From contig PUMJ01000142.1 of NCBI GenBank assembly GCA_003551305.1, forward strand, positions 1-33,916: a DNA stretch of 33,916 nucleotides, in the 5' to 3' direction. The number at the start of each line of letters is the position of its first letter. Position 1 is the stretch's first letter. Origin of the DNA: Candidatus Brocadiaceae bacterium. Its GTDB lineage: Bacteria; Planctomycetota; Brocadiia; SM23-32. Below, one piece after another: positions 8,505 to 15,641 of the stretch. The position numbers and the translations under genes were made by a program. The notes under the pieces are model-generated. The model made no database searches and was not told where the DNA came from. It saw nothing but the letters and a program-made list of their open reading frames with translations.

Positions 8505-8987
8505 ATGACCGTTCTTAGCAAGTGGTACAAGGTAGCCGTGGTGTTTGCCCTTCTGTTGGGGCTCAGCGCCGCGGTCAGTCACTACGCCGGCGCCCAGCAG
8601 GCCGAGGGCGAGGCGGCAGTGCGGGTGGGGACTTACGACCCCGAGGCCGTCTTCCAGCAGTATCCCGGCTACGCCGAACTGATGGAGGCCGTCCAGACCG
8701 CGCAGCAGGAGCTCGAGGGAGCGGACCAGCAGGCCATCATGCAGGCTCAGCAGCGGATACAGGAACTGCAGGCCGAAGTCATTCGCGATTTCCAGGCGGA
8801 TGTCGACAGGGCCCTGCCTGACGTGGCCCGCAACGCGGAACTCCAGCTGGTCGCCATCGAGGTCGCCTACGCGACCGACGGGATTGAGACGGTAGACATT
8901 ACGGCGCAACTCGCCGAGGCCGTCAGCGATGCGGAAGCCCCGGCCGAAGAACCGGCGCCGCCCGTCCCCGGATGGCCCGCCGAGTAA
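8505..8987 (+). CDS. OmpH/Skp-like periplasmic protein
   Basis: The 160-aa product has a signal peptide (MTVLSKWYKVAVVFALLLG, probable cleavage near AGA|QQ). A short beta segment (VGTYDPEAVFQQYPGY) leads into a Gln/Glu/Ala-rich helical region (about residues 60-115), and a closing VDIT segment precedes a Pro-rich tail. This order fits the Skp/OmpH chaperone family, whose members form trimeric periplasmic holdases for outer-membrane proteins. The helical part is shorter than in E. coli Skp, so a divergent relative is likely. GGGAG lies 8-9 nt before the ATG. It is bracketed by two intrinsic terminators, so it is probably transcribed alone. It is not next to bamA or lpxD as is usual for skp. 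Confidence 0.65.
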   Translation: MTVLSKWYKVAVVFALLLGLSAAVSHYAGAQQAEGEAAVRVGTYDPEAVFQQYPGYAELMEAVQTAQQELEGADQQAIMQAQQRIQELQAEVIRDFQADVDRALPDVARNAELQLVAIEVAYATDGIETVDITAQLAEAVSDAEAPAEEPAPPVPGWPAE

Positions 8988-9012
8988 CGTAGCTGAACAC
9001 CAAAACATTACC

Positions 9013-9055
9013 AGGCGCCGCCTACCGGTCCTGACCGACCGGGGCGGCGTCTTTC
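9013..9055 (+). terminator. Intrinsic terminator after the OmpH-like gene
   Basis: A long hairpin pairs GCCGCC with GGCGGC and CCGGTC (9025-9030) with GACCGG, with small internal mismatches. CTTTCC follows at 9051. It lies 26 bp after the stop at 8987. The T-tract is short, but the stem is strong. Confidence 0.75.
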
Positions 9056-9067
9056 CCTGTACGCGGC

Positions 9068-9101
9068 TGGCGCCCCCCAGCGCTTGCGCGGGGCGGCGCC
9101 A
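9068..9101. repeat. Large near-perfect palindrome
   Basis: TGGCGCC (9068-9074) pairs with GGCGCCA (9095-9101), CCCC (9075-9078) with GGGG (9090-9093), and GCG with CGC around a CTTG loop, giving a stem of about 14 bp with one bulge. It follows the terminator and precedes the dehydrogenase gene. It could be a second terminator-like stem, a leader hairpin or an operator. A TATTTT lies 11 bp further on, without a recognisable -35. Confidence 0.6.
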
Positions 9102-9233
9102 GGGGTTAGGGTATTTTCCTGCCGGTGTTCTCCGCATGGGCAAGCACCGGCCCCGGGGGCCTCGTTCCGGCGCACACGCGCCCCTCCCCCGGCAACAGGC
9201 AGAGTATGGCGACCCGCAACTCGGAGGTCCGAC

Positions 9234-10526
9234 ATGGCAGACTTGAAAAAGAAGGCACGTGATCTGATACGACAGTTCAAGGGTGACTCCTACGCGTTCG
9301 GGCCCGGCGCCATCGCCCGTGCGGGCGAGATGGCCGGCCGCCTCGGGCAGAGGTTTTTCGTGGTACGCGGCCGCTCCTGCGAGGAAAACGGCATGCTGGA
9401 GGGGCTGAAGTCGGCCTTCCAGGCCGCCGGGCTCAACATCGCGGGCGAATGTCTCGGTGCCGCCCCCAACTCCCCGGTCGAGGACGTCGAGCGCGTGCGC
9501 GACGAGATGCTGCGCGCCGAACCCGATGCCGTCGTCGGGCTCGGCGGCGGCAGCCTGATTGACGCCCTGAAGGGCTCGATAACACTGGCGACGCTCGGCG
9601 GCACCTGCGAGGACTACTACGGGGTGGACAAGGTCAGGCAGAAGCTGGAGGCGACCGGACTGGAACTGCTGCCGATGATGGCCGTGCAGACGGCCAGCGC
9701 CTCCGCCGCGCACCTGACCAAGTACGCCAACATCACGAACACGGCCACCATGCAGAAGAAGCTGTTCATAGACGAGGCCCTCGTCCCCCCCGTGGCGCTG
9801 TTCGACTACCTGGCGACCCTCACCATGCCGGAGAAGTTCACCAAGGTCGGCGCATTCGACGGCATATGCCACCTTCTGGAGGTCTACTTCGGCGTGCCCG
9901 AGACCCACCCCGGCGCGGACGCCGTCGCCCAAATCGGCCCCACGGGGCTCGAACTCATCATCGGCGCCCTGCCCCGCGCCGTGGAGAATCCCGATGACCA
10001 AGGCGCGCGCGAGGCCATCGGCCTCGGCACAGACCTGGGCGGCTATGCCATTATGGTCGGCAGCACCAACGGACCGCACCTGAACAGCTTCTCCCTGGTG
10101 GACGTGATGGACCACGGGCAGGCCACCGCCCTGCTGCTGCCCTACTACACGGCCTACTTCGCCCCCGCCATCCAGGACCGCCTGCTCGTGGTGGGCGACA
10201 TCTACCGCCGGCACGACTACCTGGACCGCGGCATCAAGCTGGAGGAACTACCCGGCTCCGAGCTGGGTTCAGCCGTCGGCCGGGCCATGGCGCGGCTGGC
10301 AGACGACGTGGGCTTCCCCACGAAGCTTGACGACGTCGAGGGCTTCGGCGATGAGCACGTGGAGCGGATGCTGACGGCCGCCAAAGACCCCTCCCTGGCC
10401 TCGAAGCTCCAGGGCATGCCCATACCCATGGAGCCCGAGGAGGTGGACCGCTACATGGGCTCGGTGCTGGAGGCCGCCCGCACCGGGGACTTCTCCCGCA
10501 TCGTCCCGCACGAGGACTACAGCTAA
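9234..10526 (+). CDS. Iron-containing alcohol dehydrogenase family protein
   Basis: The 430-aa product has the type III (iron-dependent) alcohol dehydrogenase fold. An N-terminal Rossmann-like NAD(P)-binding half carries VVGLGGGSLIDALKG. A helical C-terminal half carries the metal ligands: Asp and His in DGICHLLE, His in GPHLNSFS and His in DHGQATA. All four ligand positions appear to be filled. Members interconvert alcohols or diols and aldehydes with NAD(P); the substrate is unknown. GGAGG precedes the ATG at 9234; the longer open frame from 9084 covers the palindrome and is unlikely to be translated. The next gene encodes an enolase-superfamily sugar-acid-dehydratase-type enzyme 48 bp downstream, so the pair may serve sugar or sugar-acid catabolism, possibly of products made by the secreted polysaccharide enzymes upstream. 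Confidence 0.88.
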   Translation: MADLKKKARDLIRQFKGDSYAFGPGAIARAGEMAGRLGQRFFVVRGRSCEENGMLEGLKSAFQAAGLNIAGECLGAAPNSPVEDVERVRDEMLRAEPDAVVGLGGGSLIDALKGSITLATLGGTCEDYYGVDKVRQKLEATGLELLPMMAVQTASASAAHLTKYANITNTATMQKKLFIDEALVPPVALFDYLATLTMPEKFTKVGAFDGICHLLEVYFGVPETHPGADAVAQIGPTGLELIIGALPRAVENPDDQGAREAIGLGTDLGGYAIMVGSTNGPHLNSFSLVDVMDHGQATALLLPYYTAYFAPAIQDRLLVVGDIYRRHDYLDRGIKLEELPGSELGSAVGRAMARLADDVGFPTKLDDVEGFGDEHVERMLTAAKDPSLASKLQGMPIPMEPEEVDRYMGSVLEAARTGDFSRIVPHEDYS

Positions 10527-10574
10527 CGGCTGCCGCACGGCGGGGCCGCCTCTTGAGTGAAGGAACCTGACCCC

Positions 10575-11681
10575 ATGAAGATAGCGCGCATCGAGACTTT
10601 CCTGAAGAACGATGTGCCCGTCTGTCGCGTCACCACTGACACGGGTGAGGTCGGCACGGGCCAGTGCTCCACCTTCGGCGGGGCCGTGACCGTCAAGACG
10701 CTTCATGAGATGGTGGCGCCGCTGGTGCTGGGCCGTGACCCCCTCAAGATAGAGGCCCTCACCGACCGCGTCATAGACCGCACCATGAAGTTCCCCGGCA
10801 CGTTCGTGCGACGCGCCCTCAGCGGCATAGACACCGCCCTGTGGGACCTGAAAGGCAAGCTTTTCGGCCGGTCCGTGGCGCAGCTGCTCGGCGGGCCGGT
10901 CCGCGAGCGCGTACCCATGTACGCCTCCAGCATGCAGAGGCAAATCACCCCGGAGGACGAAGCGGCGCGGCTCAAGCGCCTGGTGCGGGAGCAGGGCTTC
11001 GGCGCGGTCAAGGTGCGCATAGGCGCCGGCCCCGGCGCGCCGATGGGCAGCGACAGCGACGCCTGGCCGGGGCGGACCGAGAGGCTGGTCGAGACCGTGC
11101 GGCGGGAACTGGGCGAAGAGGTGCGCATCAACGTGGACGCCAACAGCAGCTTCACCGCCGCGCGCGCCATCCGCGTGGGCCGCATGCTGGAGAGATTCAA
11201 CGTGTTCCACTTCGAGGAGCCCTGCCCCTACCCGGACATCGAGTCCACGCGCCGCGTCACCGAGGCGCTGGACGTCTACGTCGCCGGCGGTGAGCAGGAC
11301 AACATCATGTCCCAGTTCCGCCGGATGGTCGCCATGCGGGCTGTGGACATCGTGCAGCCGGACATCCTCTACCTGGGCGGCATCTGCCGCGCGCGGCGCG
11401 TGGCCATGCTGGCGCGGGAGTTCGGGCTGGTTTGCACCCCTCACGCCGCCAACCGCAGCATGGTGCAGCTCTTTACCCTGCACCTGGCCGCCGCCATGCC
11501 CAACTGCCTCTACGAGCAGGAGTGGACGATCGAGTCCACCGGGTGGACGGACGGGCTGCTGGAGCAGACGCTGCGCATCGAGGACGGCGCCGTGGCCGTG
11601 CCGGACGGGCCGGGCTGGGGCCTGGAGGTGAGCGCCGACTGGCTGGCCGACTGCGACCATCAGGTCAGCGAAGGGAAATGA
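10575..11681 (+). CDS. Mandelate racemase/muconate lactonizing enzyme family protein
   Basis: The 368-aa product belongs to the enolase superfamily. An N-terminal capping domain (about 1-110) is followed by a TIM barrel. Visible sites are KVRIG at the end of strand 2 (general base region), NVDANSSF, FEEP and GGEQ supplying the three metal-binding acids, DIVQPDILYLGGI, and PHAANRS supplying the His typical of the MR subgroup. Members use Mg2+ to abstract a proton next to a carboxylate; many dehydrate acid sugars. An ATG at 10575 gives the usual family N-terminus (MKIARIETF); a GTG at 10557 in frame is an alternative. The gene probably forms a unit with the dehydrogenase upstream. The exact substrate cannot be read from sequence alone. 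Confidence 0.88.
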   Translation: MKIARIETFLKNDVPVCRVTTDTGEVGTGQCSTFGGAVTVKTLHEMVAPLVLGRDPLKIEALTDRVIDRTMKFPGTFVRRALSGIDTALWDLKGKLFGRSVAQLLGGPVRERVPMYASSMQRQITPEDEAARLKRLVREQGFGAVKVRIGAGPGAPMGSDSDAWPGRTERLVETVRRELGEEVRINVDANSSFTAARAIRVGRMLERFNVFHFEEPCPYPDIESTRRVTEALDVYVAGGEQDNIMSQFRRMVAMRAVDIVQPDILYLGGICRARRVAMLAREFGLVCTPHAANRSMVQLFTLHLAAAMPNCLYEQEWTIESTGWTDGLLEQTLRIEDGAVAVPDGPGWGLEVSADWLADCDHQVSEGK

Positions 11682-11720
11682 GTCGGTCCGAGAATGAGCC
11701 CGGCGTGCCCCCCCGGGAGC

Positions 11721-11750
11721 CCGGGACGGCAGGTCCCTTGCCGGTCCCGG
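11721..11750. terminator. Stem-loop between convergent genes
   Basis: CCGGGAC (11721-11727) pairs with GTCCCGG (11744-11750) and GGCA with TGCC inside, with one bulged G and a 7-nt loop. It sits between the ends of the enolase-superfamily gene (+) and purE (-), where a shared terminator is expected. Neither strand has a clear T-tract, so intrinsic termination is uncertain. Confidence 0.45.
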
Positions 11751-11783
11751 AGCCCCTGGAAGGTGTGATTCGGTCGCAGAACC

Positions 11784-12305
11784 TCAGCCCTGTGCGCGCT
11801 CCTGCAGCCACTGCTGCACGCGGCCGTCGGCCTCGCTGACGCCTTCGCTGAGTTCCTTCTTGTAGTCGGCCAGTCGCTGGCGGAGGTCGGCGTCCCCGAC
11901 GGCCAGCATCTGAGCGGCCAGCACAGCGGCGTTGCGCGCACCCGAGCTGCCCAGCCCGACGCAGGCGACGGGCACGCCGGACGGCATCTGAACCGTTGAG
12001 AGCAACGAGTCCATTCCGCCCATGCGGCTGGGGGGGATGGGCAGCCCGACGATCGGCACCGTGGTGTTGGCGGCCAGCACACCGGCCAGGTGGGCGGCGC
12101 CCCCGGCGGCGGCGATGATGACTTCCAGCCCCCGCTGGCGCGCGGTGCGAGCGAACTCCTCGACGGCGTCCGGCGAGCGATGGGCGCTCATCACGCGCAG
12201 CTCGAACGCCACGCCGAGGGTCTCGAGGGTCTCCACGGTGTTTTCGACAACAGGTAGGTCGGAATCGCTGCCCATCAGGACGGCCACTCTCGGTTTGCCC
12301 GGCAT
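11784..12305 (-). CDS. purE: N5-carboxyaminoimidazole ribonucleotide mutase (PurE, class I)
   Basis: The 173-aa product matches PurE in length and motifs. GSDSD at the N-terminus and SAHRSP bind the substrate phosphate and ribose, and the Gly/Ala-rich segment AAAGGAAHLAGVLAA follows, as does PIVGLPI. PurE converts N5-CAIR to CAIR in de novo purine synthesis and works with PurK; purK is not in this window. GAGGAGG lies 5-6 nt before the ATG. It is downstream of the EF-G-like gene on the same strand across a 105-bp gap, with no convincing promoter in between. Confidence 0.96.
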   Translation of the reverse strand: MPGKPRVAVLMGSDSDLPVVENTVETLETLGVAFELRVMSAHRSPDAVEEFARTARQRGLEVIIAAAGGAAHLAGVLAANTTVPIVGLPIPPSRMGGMDSLLSTVQMPSGVPVACVGLGSSGARNAAVLAAQMLAVGDADLRQRLADYKKELSEGVSEADGRVQQWLQERAQG

Positions 12306-12410
12306 GTCAACCTCCTCTGTGCTGCAGGATACAGAAACGGTACCAGTTCAACATGTCTGGCAGCGGGCGGGGGTCTCAGTCCGCGGGCGCTTCGGCGCGC
12401 CGGACGCCGC

Positions 12411-14450
12411 TCAGTCCCCCTCTTTCTCCTGTTTCTTTCGGGTGATGATCTCGTCCTGGATGTGCGGAGGCACCACCTCGTAATGGGAGAACTCGAGCGT
12501 GAAGGTGCCCTCCCCGCCCGTCATGCTTTTCAGCTCCGTGCTGTAGCGGGCAACCTCCGCCATGGGTATGGTGGCCTGGATGACCTGCATACGGCCCTGT
12601 TGGTCCATGCCCTGGATGCGGCCCCGGTGGCCGGTCAGGTTGCCGGTCACGTCGCCCATGTACTCGGCCGGGATGGCCACCTCCATCCGCGCAATCGGCT
12701 CAAGCAGCACGGGGCGGGCCTGCTCGAAGGCCTCCTGGAAGGCGCGGGCGCCGGCGATCTTGAAAGCCGCCTCCGAGGAGTCCACGCTGTGGTGAGAGCC
12801 GTCGTAGGCGGCGGCCTTCAGGTCCACTATGGGGTAGCCGGCCAGCAGGCCGCGCTCCAGCTCCCCGCGGATGCCCTTCTCGACGGCGGGGATAAACTGG
12901 CGCGGGATGACACCGCCGACGACCTCGTCCAGGAACTCGAACCCCTCGCCGCGCTCGGCCGGCTCCAGCCGCAGGTAGACCTCGCCGTACTGGCCCCGAC
13001 CGCCCGTCTGCTTCTTGTGCCGGTAACGGGCGTCGGCGTTGCGCGTGATGGTCTCCCGGTAGGGCACCGAGGGGGGACGCGTCGAGACGGAGACGTCGTA
13101 GCGCCGTTTCAGCTTCGAGAGCATGACGTCCAGGTGGAGGTTGCTCATGCCGGTGATGACCAGTTCGCCGGTCTGCGCGTCGCGTTCTATCGTGAAGGTC
13201 GGGTCGCCGGCGGCCAGGTCCTGCAGGCCACCGCTTATCTTCTCCTCGTCTTCGCGGCTCTGCGGCTCCACGGCCAGGGACATCATCGGCTTCGGGTACT
13301 GCACCTGCGGCAGGGTGAGCCGGAGGTCCGTGTCGCACAGGGTGTCGCCGCGCTGCAGCTCCTCCACCTTCGTGACGCACAGGATGTCGCCGGGGGCGCC
13401 CTGGTCGGTCTCCTCCAGCTCCTGGCCCTGCACGGTGTAGATGTGGCCCAGGCGGATGTTGCGGCCGGTGCGGGCAAGCTGCACGCTCAGCTCGTCGGAG
13501 AGGGTGCCGTTGTAGATGCGGAAGAAGGTGAGCTGGCCCACGTGCACGTCCGTGGCCGTCTTGAAGACGCGCGCGCAGAAGGGGCCGTCCGGGTCAGCCG
13601 CAAGCTCGACCTCCGCGCCGTCTTCGTCCGTGGCAGCGCGGCTGACGCCCTCGGCGGGCGCGGGGGCGCAGGAGGCGATGAACCTGACGGTCTCCTTCAC
13701 GCCGACGTCTTTCTTGGCCGCGCAGCAGAGTATGGGCACAAGCATGCCCTCGGCGACGGCGCGGGTGAGCGTCTCAAGCAGTTCGGGCGTGCCGATGGCC
13801 TCCCCTTCCAGGTAGCGTTCCATCAGGGCGTCATCACATTCGATGATGGACTCACGCAGGCGCTCACGGGCGGCATCGAAGTCGCCCACCACGCCCTCGG
13901 GCGCCTGCTCGGCCTCCAGCAGGTTCGCAACGCCGCTGCAGTCGCCGCCCAGCCCGACGGGCAGAAAGGCCGGCTGGCACTCGCTGCCGAAGGCGTCCTG
14001 GATGTCGCCGACGACGTCCTCGAAGTTCACGTTATCGGCGTCGAGCCTGGTGATGAGCACCAGGCGGGCCAGCCCTTCCCGACCGGCGGCGTCCCACATG
14101 CGGCGCGTGTTGAGTTGCACGCCGTCATGGGCGCTCACGGTCACAACGGCCGTCTCCACCACGGGCAGCGCGCCCACGGCGGGGCCGCTGAAGTCGAGGT
14201 AGCCGGGCGTGTCAATCAGGTTGAAGGCCCTCTCATGGGCCTCGAACTGGAAGATGGCGCTGTTTATCGAGAACTGACGCTCCTTCTCGTCGGGGTCGTA
14301 GTCGCTCAGCGAGGTGCCGGCGTCCACGTCGCCCGCCCGCTTCGTGAAGCCGACCGCGCGCAGCGCATGGTCCACGAACGTGGTCTTGCCCGCCCCGCCG
14401 TGACCGACCATCGCTACGTTACAGATGTTGGATGCCGTTCTGCTGGCCAT
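12411..14450 (-). CDS. Elongation factor G-like GTPase
   Basis: The 679-aa product has EF-G architecture: a GTPase domain with GHGGAGKT (G1) and DTPGYLDF (G3), then domains II-V including a domain IV segment (HKKQTGGRGQYGEV) and domain V (EPIARMEVAIPAEYMGDV). The G4 motif, normally NKxD, reads TRLD. That change and the short linker regions place it with the EF-G-like/EF-G-2 paralogues rather than the canonical fusA product, which would normally sit with rpsL, rpsG and tuf. The ATG at 14450 (MASRTASNICNVAM) was chosen because GGAGG lies 7-8 nt upstream; the frame extends 18 codons further without such a site. The role may be translation under stress or ribosome recycling, and is unproven. Confidence 0.85.
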   Translation of the reverse strand: MASRTASNICNVAMVGHGGAGKTTFVDHALRAVGFTKRAGDVDAGTSLSDYDPDEKERQFSINSAIFQFEAHERAFNLIDTPGYLDFSGPAVGALPVVETAVVTVSAHDGVQLNTRRMWDAAGREGLARLVLITRLDADNVNFEDVVGDIQDAFGSECQPAFLPVGLGGDCSGVANLLEAEQAPEGVVGDFDAARERLRESIIECDDALMERYLEGEAIGTPELLETLTRAVAEGMLVPILCCAAKKDVGVKETVRFIASCAPAPAEGVSRAATDEDGAEVELAADPDGPFCARVFKTATDVHVGQLTFFRIYNGTLSDELSVQLARTGRNIRLGHIYTVQGQELEETDQGAPGDILCVTKVEELQRGDTLCDTDLRLTLPQVQYPKPMMSLAVEPQSREDEEKISGGLQDLAAGDPTFTIERDAQTGELVITGMSNLHLDVMLSKLKRRYDVSVSTRPPSVPYRETITRNADARYRHKKQTGGRGQYGEVYLRLEPAERGEGFEFLDEVVGGVIPRQFIPAVEKGIRGELERGLLAGYPIVDLKAAAYDGSHHSVDSSEAAFKIAGARAFQEAFEQARPVLLEPIARMEVAIPAEYMGDVTGNLTGHRGRIQGMDQQGRMQVIQATIPMAEVARYSTELKSMTGGEGTFTLEFSHYEVVPPHIQDEIITRKKQEKEGD

Positions 14451-14488
14451 TGCCTTTCCTCCAGCGGTGTTGTCCTTTGATTCGGTGT

Positions 14489-14514
14489 GACCCGGCAGTT
14501 CCACCAGCCGGGTC
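14489..14514. other. Perfect hairpin between hisA and the EF-G-like gene
   Basis: GACCCGGC (14489-14496) and GCCGGGTC (14507-14514) form an 8-bp perfect stem with a 10-nt loop. There is no T-tract, so it may attenuate or stabilise the transcript between hisA and the EF-G-like gene rather than end it. Confidence 0.5.
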
Positions 14515-14528
14515 GTACGCTTCGTATC

Positions 14529-15275
14529 TCATTTCTGCGGCGTCTCCTGCAGCCGCGAGGGGAACTGCGAGGCGACCTCGAGGACCTCGCTCAGCTCGAT
14601 GAGGCCCTCATAGAGGGCCTTGCCGATGACGACAGCGTCGGCGCCGCAGGTGCCCAAGCGCCGCACGTCCTGGACGGAGGCCACACCGCCCGACGCAATG
14701 ACGGGCACGTCCACCGCCTCCAGCAGCGCCTCGACCCCCTCGAAGTGGGGCCGGGTCAGCATGCCGTCTCGCGCCACGTCGGTGTAGAGGAAGGCCGCCG
14801 GGCGGCCTTCGGCCAGCCTCCTGGCCAGTTCCGTCGGACCGACCTCGGTTAGTTTCTGCCAGCCTTCCACGGCCACGCGCCCCTCGCGCGCGTCCACCGC
14901 GAAGACAACCCTGTCCGGCAGTTGGCGGCACAGCTCGACGGCCCAGTCGGGGTCGCGGGCGGCCCTGGTGCCGATGACGGCGCGGGCGGCGCCGGCCTGC
15001 AGCACCCGGCGCACGGCGGCGGCGCTGCGCAGCCCTCCGGCCACCTGGACGGGTATGCGCAGGGCGCCCAGTATCTGCTGCACGGCTCCGGGGTTGCTGT
15101 CCCGGGCGAGGGCGCCGTCCAGGTCCACCACGTGCAGTGCCCTGGCGCCGGCCTGCTGCCAGTGCAGGGCCGCGGCGGCGGGGCTGTCCCAGTAGACCGT
15201 CTCGTCCTGCGGTCTCCCCTGCAGCAACCGCACGCACCGCCCCTTCGCTATGTCCACGGCCGGGTAAACGAGCAT
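14529..15275 (-). CDS. hisA: Phosphoribosylformimino-5-aminoimidazole carboxamide ribotide isomerase (HisA)
   Basis: The 248-aa TIM barrel matches HisA. The N-terminus MLVYPAVDIA holds the first catalytic Asp, VVDLDGA the strand-2 phosphate-site region, VAGGLRS a phosphate loop, YTDVARDGML the second catalytic Asp and VIASGGV the last phosphate loop. HisA isomerises ProFAR to PRFAR in histidine synthesis. The ATG at 15275 gives the family N-terminus; the frame runs 43 codons further upstream but that part is Arg/Ala-rich leader sequence. AAGGAG lies about 12 nt before the ATG, slightly far. No other his genes are nearby. A strong promoter at 15462-15490 implies a leader of about 180 nt. Confidence 0.95.
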   Translation of the reverse strand: MLVYPAVDIAKGRCVRLLQGRPQDETVYWDSPAAAALHWQQAGARALHVVDLDGALARDSNPGAVQQILGALRIPVQVAGGLRSAAAVRRVLQAGAARAVIGTRAARDPDWAVELCRQLPDRVVFAVDAREGRVAVEGWQKLTEVGPTELARRLAEGRPAAFLYTDVARDGMLTRPHFEGVEALLEAVDVPVIASGGVASVQDVRRLGTCGADAVVIGKALYEGLIELSEVLEVASQFPSRLQETPQK

Positions 15276-15461
15276 GTGGCGCTGCGGTCTCCTTCGTCGG
15301 GAGCTGAGGCGCGGGCCCTCCGCGCCGCGCGTTACCGCGTGAGCGCTCAGGGCGTCAGGGGAACCGGGCCGGGCCGCCGCGAGGGCTCCCCAGGCCAGGG
15401 GCAACGCGGGCGGTCCTCAGCGTGCGAAGACCCGCGCGAGCACCCACCCGCGATGCAAAAA

Positions 15462-15490
15462 AGTATAGGTCGCAAGGGGCCGCCTGTCAA
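15462..15490 (-). promoter_or_regulatory. Sigma-70-type promoter for hisA
   Basis: On the minus strand TTGACA (15485-15490) and TATACT (15462-15467) are separated by exactly 17 bp. This is 11 of 12 consensus positions. Transcription would start near 15455, about 180 nt before the hisA ATG. Confidence 0.8.
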
Positions 15491-15555
15491 AGGGAAGCAA
15501 CGCCTCTTCGCGCGTCTCACCGCCCTCGCGCCTCCTCGACGACGGCGGGGGAGGA

Positions 15556-15589
15556 CCCGGGCGGTCCGGACGGCATGAGAGCGCCCGGG
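15556..15589 (-). terminator. Terminator-like hairpin after the PLP-enzyme gene
   Basis: CCCGGGCG (15556-15563) and CGCCCGGG (15582-15589) form a perfect 8-bp stem with an 18-nt loop, 53 bp downstream of the PLP-enzyme stop. There is no T-tract, so this is a weak candidate. Confidence 0.35.
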
Positions 15590-15641
15590 GCAAGACCCTT
15601 GCGGATTGGCACGACCGGTTGAGACACACGCCCCCCGTGCC

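Larger units (their letters stand above)
15276..15641 (-). other. Noncoding region with the hisA leader
   Basis: No gene is supported here. The right part contains a terminator-like hairpin after the PLP-enzyme gene and the hisA promoter. The left part (15276 to about 15455) is the inferred hisA leader. It begins almost at once with a long hairpin: CCACCCGCG (15444-15452) pairs with CGCGGGCGG (15405-15413), allowing one G-U pair. A run of short GC-rich pairings follows. I see no run of His codons that would indicate classic attenuation. Confidence 0.5.

Noticed and set aside
12462-14480. 672-codon plus-strand open frame opposite the EF-G-like gene
   Set aside because: Antisense to a clear GTPase with recognisable motifs; its composition (His/Val/Gly/Ala-rich) is that of a GC shadow.
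15276-15404. 43-codon N-terminal extension of HisA
   Set aside because: HisA proteins begin at the MLVYPAVDIA position; the extension is Arg/Ala-rich leader sequence.
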